Origin: Blautia_A aquisgranensis
Lineage (GTDB): Bacteria; Bacillota; Clostridia; Lachnospirales; Lachnospiraceae
NCBI RefSeq assembly: GCF_040096615.1
Contig: NZ_JBBMEJ010000008.1
Span: 62,001-126,000, forward strand
Direction of reading: 5' to 3'
DNA: 64,000 nt
Below the pieces are notes generated by a model. It had not been told where the DNA came from, did no database searches, and saw nothing but the letters and a program-made list of their open reading frames with translations. Shown piece by piece: positions 61,654-64,000 of the stretch (positions are counted from its first letter, which is position 1; each line of letters begins with the position of its first letter). The position numbers were made by a program, and so were the translations under genes.

Positions 61654-62802
61654 TTATTTCCTCCTGTTCAATAATTCATGCATATATGTCATTAACACAA
61701 GCAGGATCAGCAGATATACCGGCAATAACCGGATAGATATGTGATTTGCAATCAGACCAAACAGTGGCGGCATCAGACAGGTTCCTATGTAAGCACTTGC
61801 CATCTGCACCCCAATGATTGCCTGGGAACGTTCCGCTCCAAAATGTTCCGGTGTGGAATGAATGATACATGGATATACCGGCGCACAGCCAAGTCCGATC
61901 AGGGAAAATCCAATCAGAGAAGCGGTTTTTCCAAAAGGAAGCAGCATGATCAGGATTCCCGCAAAAATAATTGCCTGTCCCATCCGGATCATCTGTGCAT
62001 CTTTAAGCTTCATGGCAATAAAACCATTGATACCACGTCCGATCGTAATACCAATGCAGAACATTCCCGCAAAAGAAGCGGCTGTTTCTGCATCCACACC
62101 TTTTGCCAGGTTCAGATAGCTGCTCGCCCAGAGCATTGTTGTCTGCTCCACTGCACAATAGCAGAAAAAACAAAGCATGATTGCCTTTGCCCCTGGAATG
62201 GCAATGATCTCACGAAGTGAAAGAGACTTGCTTTTTGCCTGTTCCTCTTCTGATCCACTCTGTTTCTTCCATTTTGGAAGGCTGAATACAAGAACAGCTG
62301 TGAGTACGATCTGCAGCAGAGATATGATCCGGTATCCACTGTTCCAGGTCGCACCTCCGGTAAGCACTGCTCCCATAATGTATGGTCCCAGTGTCGCGCC
62401 AACGCCCCACATGCAATGCAGCCAGCTCATATGCTTACTTGCATAATGTAAAGCCACATAGTTGTTCAGAGAGGCATCTACACTTCCTGCGCCAAGTCCA
62501 TACGGTATCGCCCATAAACACAGCATCCAGAAACTGTGGCTGATTGAAAATCCCCACAGTGCAAAAGCTGTGATTCCTACACTTACTGCGGTTACTTTGC
62601 CTGTCCCGAATTTCTTCGTAAGACGGTCACTCTGCAGACTGGAAATGATCGTTCCAAACGCAATGATCATGGATATCATTCCCGCGTAAGATACCGGAAC
62701 CTGGAATTCCGGATACATATCCGGCCATGCCGCTCCAAGAAGCGCGTCCGGAAGCCCAAGGCTGATAAATGAAAGATATATGATTCCTAATAACAAACTC
62801 AT
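61654..62802 (-). CDS. MFS transporter
   Basis: 382 residues, 12 hydrophobic helices, with the MFS loop SDRLTKKFGTGKV between helices 2 and 3 and GYGLGAGSVDASLNNYVALHY-like helix 4-5 region, as in sugar/FucP-related or YbjJ-type families. Substrate unknown. AAGGGG precedes the ATG. Confidence 0.88.
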   Translation of the reverse strand: MSLLLGIIYLSFISLGLPDALLGAAWPDMYPEFQVPVSYAGMISMIIAFGTIISSLQSDRLTKKFGTGKVTAVSVGITAFALWGFSISHSFWMLCLWAIPYGLGAGSVDASLNNYVALHYASKHMSWLHCMWGVGATLGPYIMGAVLTGGATWNSGYRIISLLQIVLTAVLVFSLPKWKKQSGSEEEQAKSKSLSLREIIAIPGAKAIMLCFFCYCAVEQTTMLWASSYLNLAKGVDAETAASFAGMFCIGITIGRGINGFIAMKLKDAQMIRMGQAIIFAGILIMLLPFGKTASLIGFSLIGLGCAPVYPCIIHSTPEHFGAERSQAIIGVQMASAYIGTCLMPPLFGLIANHISIRLLPVYLLILLVLMTYMHELLNRRK

Positions 62803-62838
62803 TTTTTGTTCCCCTTATTTTTTCATTTATATTTTGTT

Positions 62839-62868
62839 ATTATACCTGATTTATCCAAGTAAATACAA
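62839..62868 (-). promoter_or_regulatory. Promoter of MFS-degV operon
   Basis: TTGTAT (62868-62863) and TATAAT (62844-62839), 18-bp spacing. Confidence 0.65.
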
Positions 62869-62922
62869 CCCTTACGGTAATATATGCCTCATATCTTCCA
62901 CACATATTATTCTTTTCCTGCC

Positions 62923-63502
62923 TCAGATCATCTGGAAATTTTTCCACTTTCCGGATTTCTGTCTCCACAGGAAGATCACGGCTCTGACGATCCAGTCACT
63001 TACCATTGCAAGTGCAATACCAATCACTCCCATGCCAAATACGATGCCGAGAAGCCAGGATAAAAAGAGCCGCACTACGATCGTGGAGATGATTGAAACA
63101 TACATGGTAAACTTCACATCCCCTGCTGAGCGCAGTCCGTTACTTAAGGCACCCGAAAAAGGATACGCTGTCGCATTGAAAACATTGTGGATCAGTACCA
63201 GCCAGATTACCAATGGTCACATTTGTCTTTCCAAGGTTTCGATACACAGCTGCACCGGCATTGTATATCGCCAGAGCCGGATAAGAATAGGCAGAGATTC
63301 GAAGATAAGTCACACAGGCATCCATTACAGGAGCCTCTACCTTTCCGAACAGAAGCTGCAGCATCCACCGGTTTCCCACCAATACAAACAGCATTATCAC
63401 AACAGAAAAGCCAACTGAAAACAGCAGCAGCTGTTCCAGAAAAAGTGGAATGATCATCTCTTTTATTTTCTGATCTGTAAAAAGTAATGTTTTCTGCTCC
63501 AT
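62923..63502 (-). pseudogene. MATE-family efflux gene reduced by two deletions
   Basis: ATG 63502 with GGAAAG upstream begins a normal MATE start, LLFTDQKIKEMIIPLFLEQLLLF, then jumps near 63415 to SVGFSVVIML...MLQLLFGKVE (about 70-80 residues missing). After YRNLGKTNVTI (near 63215) it changes frame and continues with the family C-terminus WLVLIHNVFNATAYPFSGALSNGLRSAGD...GKWKNF to 62923. Only about 190 of ~450 residues remain, so transport is impossible. Confidence 0.85.
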
Positions 63503-63603
63503 TTCTGCTTTCCTTTCTCTGTCTTTATGTTTTGTGTATCTATCTGAATTCTTACTTTTATGGTACAATAAAAATATTCTTGTACATAAGGAGGAATTCG
63601 ATA

Positions 63604-64000
63604 ATGAAAACCCGCAGATTAGGAAAAACAGATCTCCAGGTAAGCGAGATCGGCTTCGGCGGCGAATGGCTGGAGCGGCATCCGGAGGAGGAAAGCATTG
63701 AACTGATCCACTATGCCTCCTCAAAAGGAATCAACATTCTGGACTGCTGGATGGCGGACCCGAAATCCAGAGATATCATCGGAAAAGGAATCAAGGATAA
63801 CCGCAGTCAGTGGTTTATCCAGGGACATATTGGTTCCACCTGGAAGGATGAACAGTATTTTCGTACCAGAGATATGAAATATGTCCGCCCTGCATTTGAG
63901 GATCTGTTAAAACGTCTGCAGACGGATTATATTGATCTTGGAATGATCCACTATGTTGATTCTGAAGAGGAATGGGAACAGATCCAGCATTCCGATTATC
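63604..64000 (+). CDS. Aldo/keto reductase-family protein, 5' part
   Basis: Starts MKTRRLGKTDLQVSEIGFGGEW behind AAGGAGG and is open to the window edge (132 codons). The start is typical of the AKR superfamily, with LKRLQTDYIDLGMIHYVD as beta-alpha barrel strand 4. The tetrad looks altered: where AKRs have DTAxxYG this has DCWMAD, and the Lys/His region reads FIQGHIGSTW. It may act on an unusual substrate or lack reductase activity. An extended -10, TGGTACAAT, lies upstream. Confidence 0.85.
   Translation, partial: MKTRRLGKTDLQVSEIGFGGEWLERHPEEESIELIHYASSKGINILDCWMADPKSRDIIGKGIKDNRSQWFIQGHIGSTWKDEQYFRTRDMKYVRPAFEDLLKRLQTDYIDLGMIHYVDSEEEWEQIQHSDY

Noticed and set aside
1..64000. CRISPR arrays, tRNA/rRNA genes, intact insertion sequences
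   Set aside because: I looked for spaced repeats, tRNA-like cloverleaf ends with CCA and transposase motifs and saw none. Small RNAs could still be missed by eye.

Overview
The window looks like chromosomal DNA of a spore-forming, Gram-positive gut anaerobe of the Lachnospiraceae (Blautia/Dorea-like). The grounds are: moderate GC with strong AGGAGG ribosome binding sites, an alpha/beta-type SASP and a Csp-like subtilase (sporulation), AddAB instead of RecBCD, a PPi-type phosphofructokinase, ECF transporter S components, a YesM/YesN-controlled sugar ABC system, and HelD, ClpB-CIRCE and BioY-BirA arrangements typical of Bacillota. No rRNA, tRNA, CRISPR array or intact insertion sequence was seen. 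The genus is an inference.

Layout. 1-6.9 kb: the 5' part of purC, a MoxR-ATPase/VWA pair with a small partner, an SdpR/SdpI-like repressor/membrane pair with two matching operators around its promoter, an HPr-like protein without the phosphorylatable His, and PPi-dependent pfk. 7-14 kb: a Csp-like subtilase, the DUF308/ureohydrolase-fold/lgt operon, a SASP, and a PadR-DUF1700-DUF4097-PspC envelope-type operon. 14-27 kb: rsmF-like, addB-addA, and methyltransferase-hslO-nadE. 27-30.4 kb: a Ser/Thr/Asp-rich lipoprotein, then an ECF S component with a pyridoxamine-pyruvate-aminotransferase-like enzyme, read as vitamin B6 salvage. 30.4-45.5 kb: sugar uptake and use (SBP and two permeases without an ATPase, divergent YesM/YesN two-component system, HelD, YbjQ, GH31, AraC regulator, a small unknown protein, a cysteine-desulfurase-like enzyme and a fucose-isomerase-fold protein). 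45.6-53.6 kb: a MarR-controlled asymmetric ABC exporter pair, DUF4250, and clpB with a CIRCE element on its promoter.

53.7-63.6 kb is different: it is full of broken genes. It has a zinc-ribbon start fused out of frame to another ORF, a hybrid sensor kinase, a GNAT C-terminal fragment, a frameshifted mobilization-protein tail, an orphan MerR-type promoter driving a 19-codon remnant, a radical-SAM gene that has lost both Cys-rich segments, a truncated tetR and a MATE gene reduced to fragments. Intact ZIP, BioY/CHY, DegV and MFS genes lie between them. The window ends in an aldo/keto-reductase-family gene.

The most unusual observations are the repeated-deletion pattern between 59.6 and 63.5 kb, the orphan MerR promoter, the twin SdpR operators, the stop codon placed in the loop of a perfect 14-bp hairpin at 45.8 kb, the shared terminator covering both stop codons at 15.7 kb, and the B6 salvage pair. 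I did not find a clear-cut new defence or secretion system. Names rest on motif and family recognition by eye; no searches were run.
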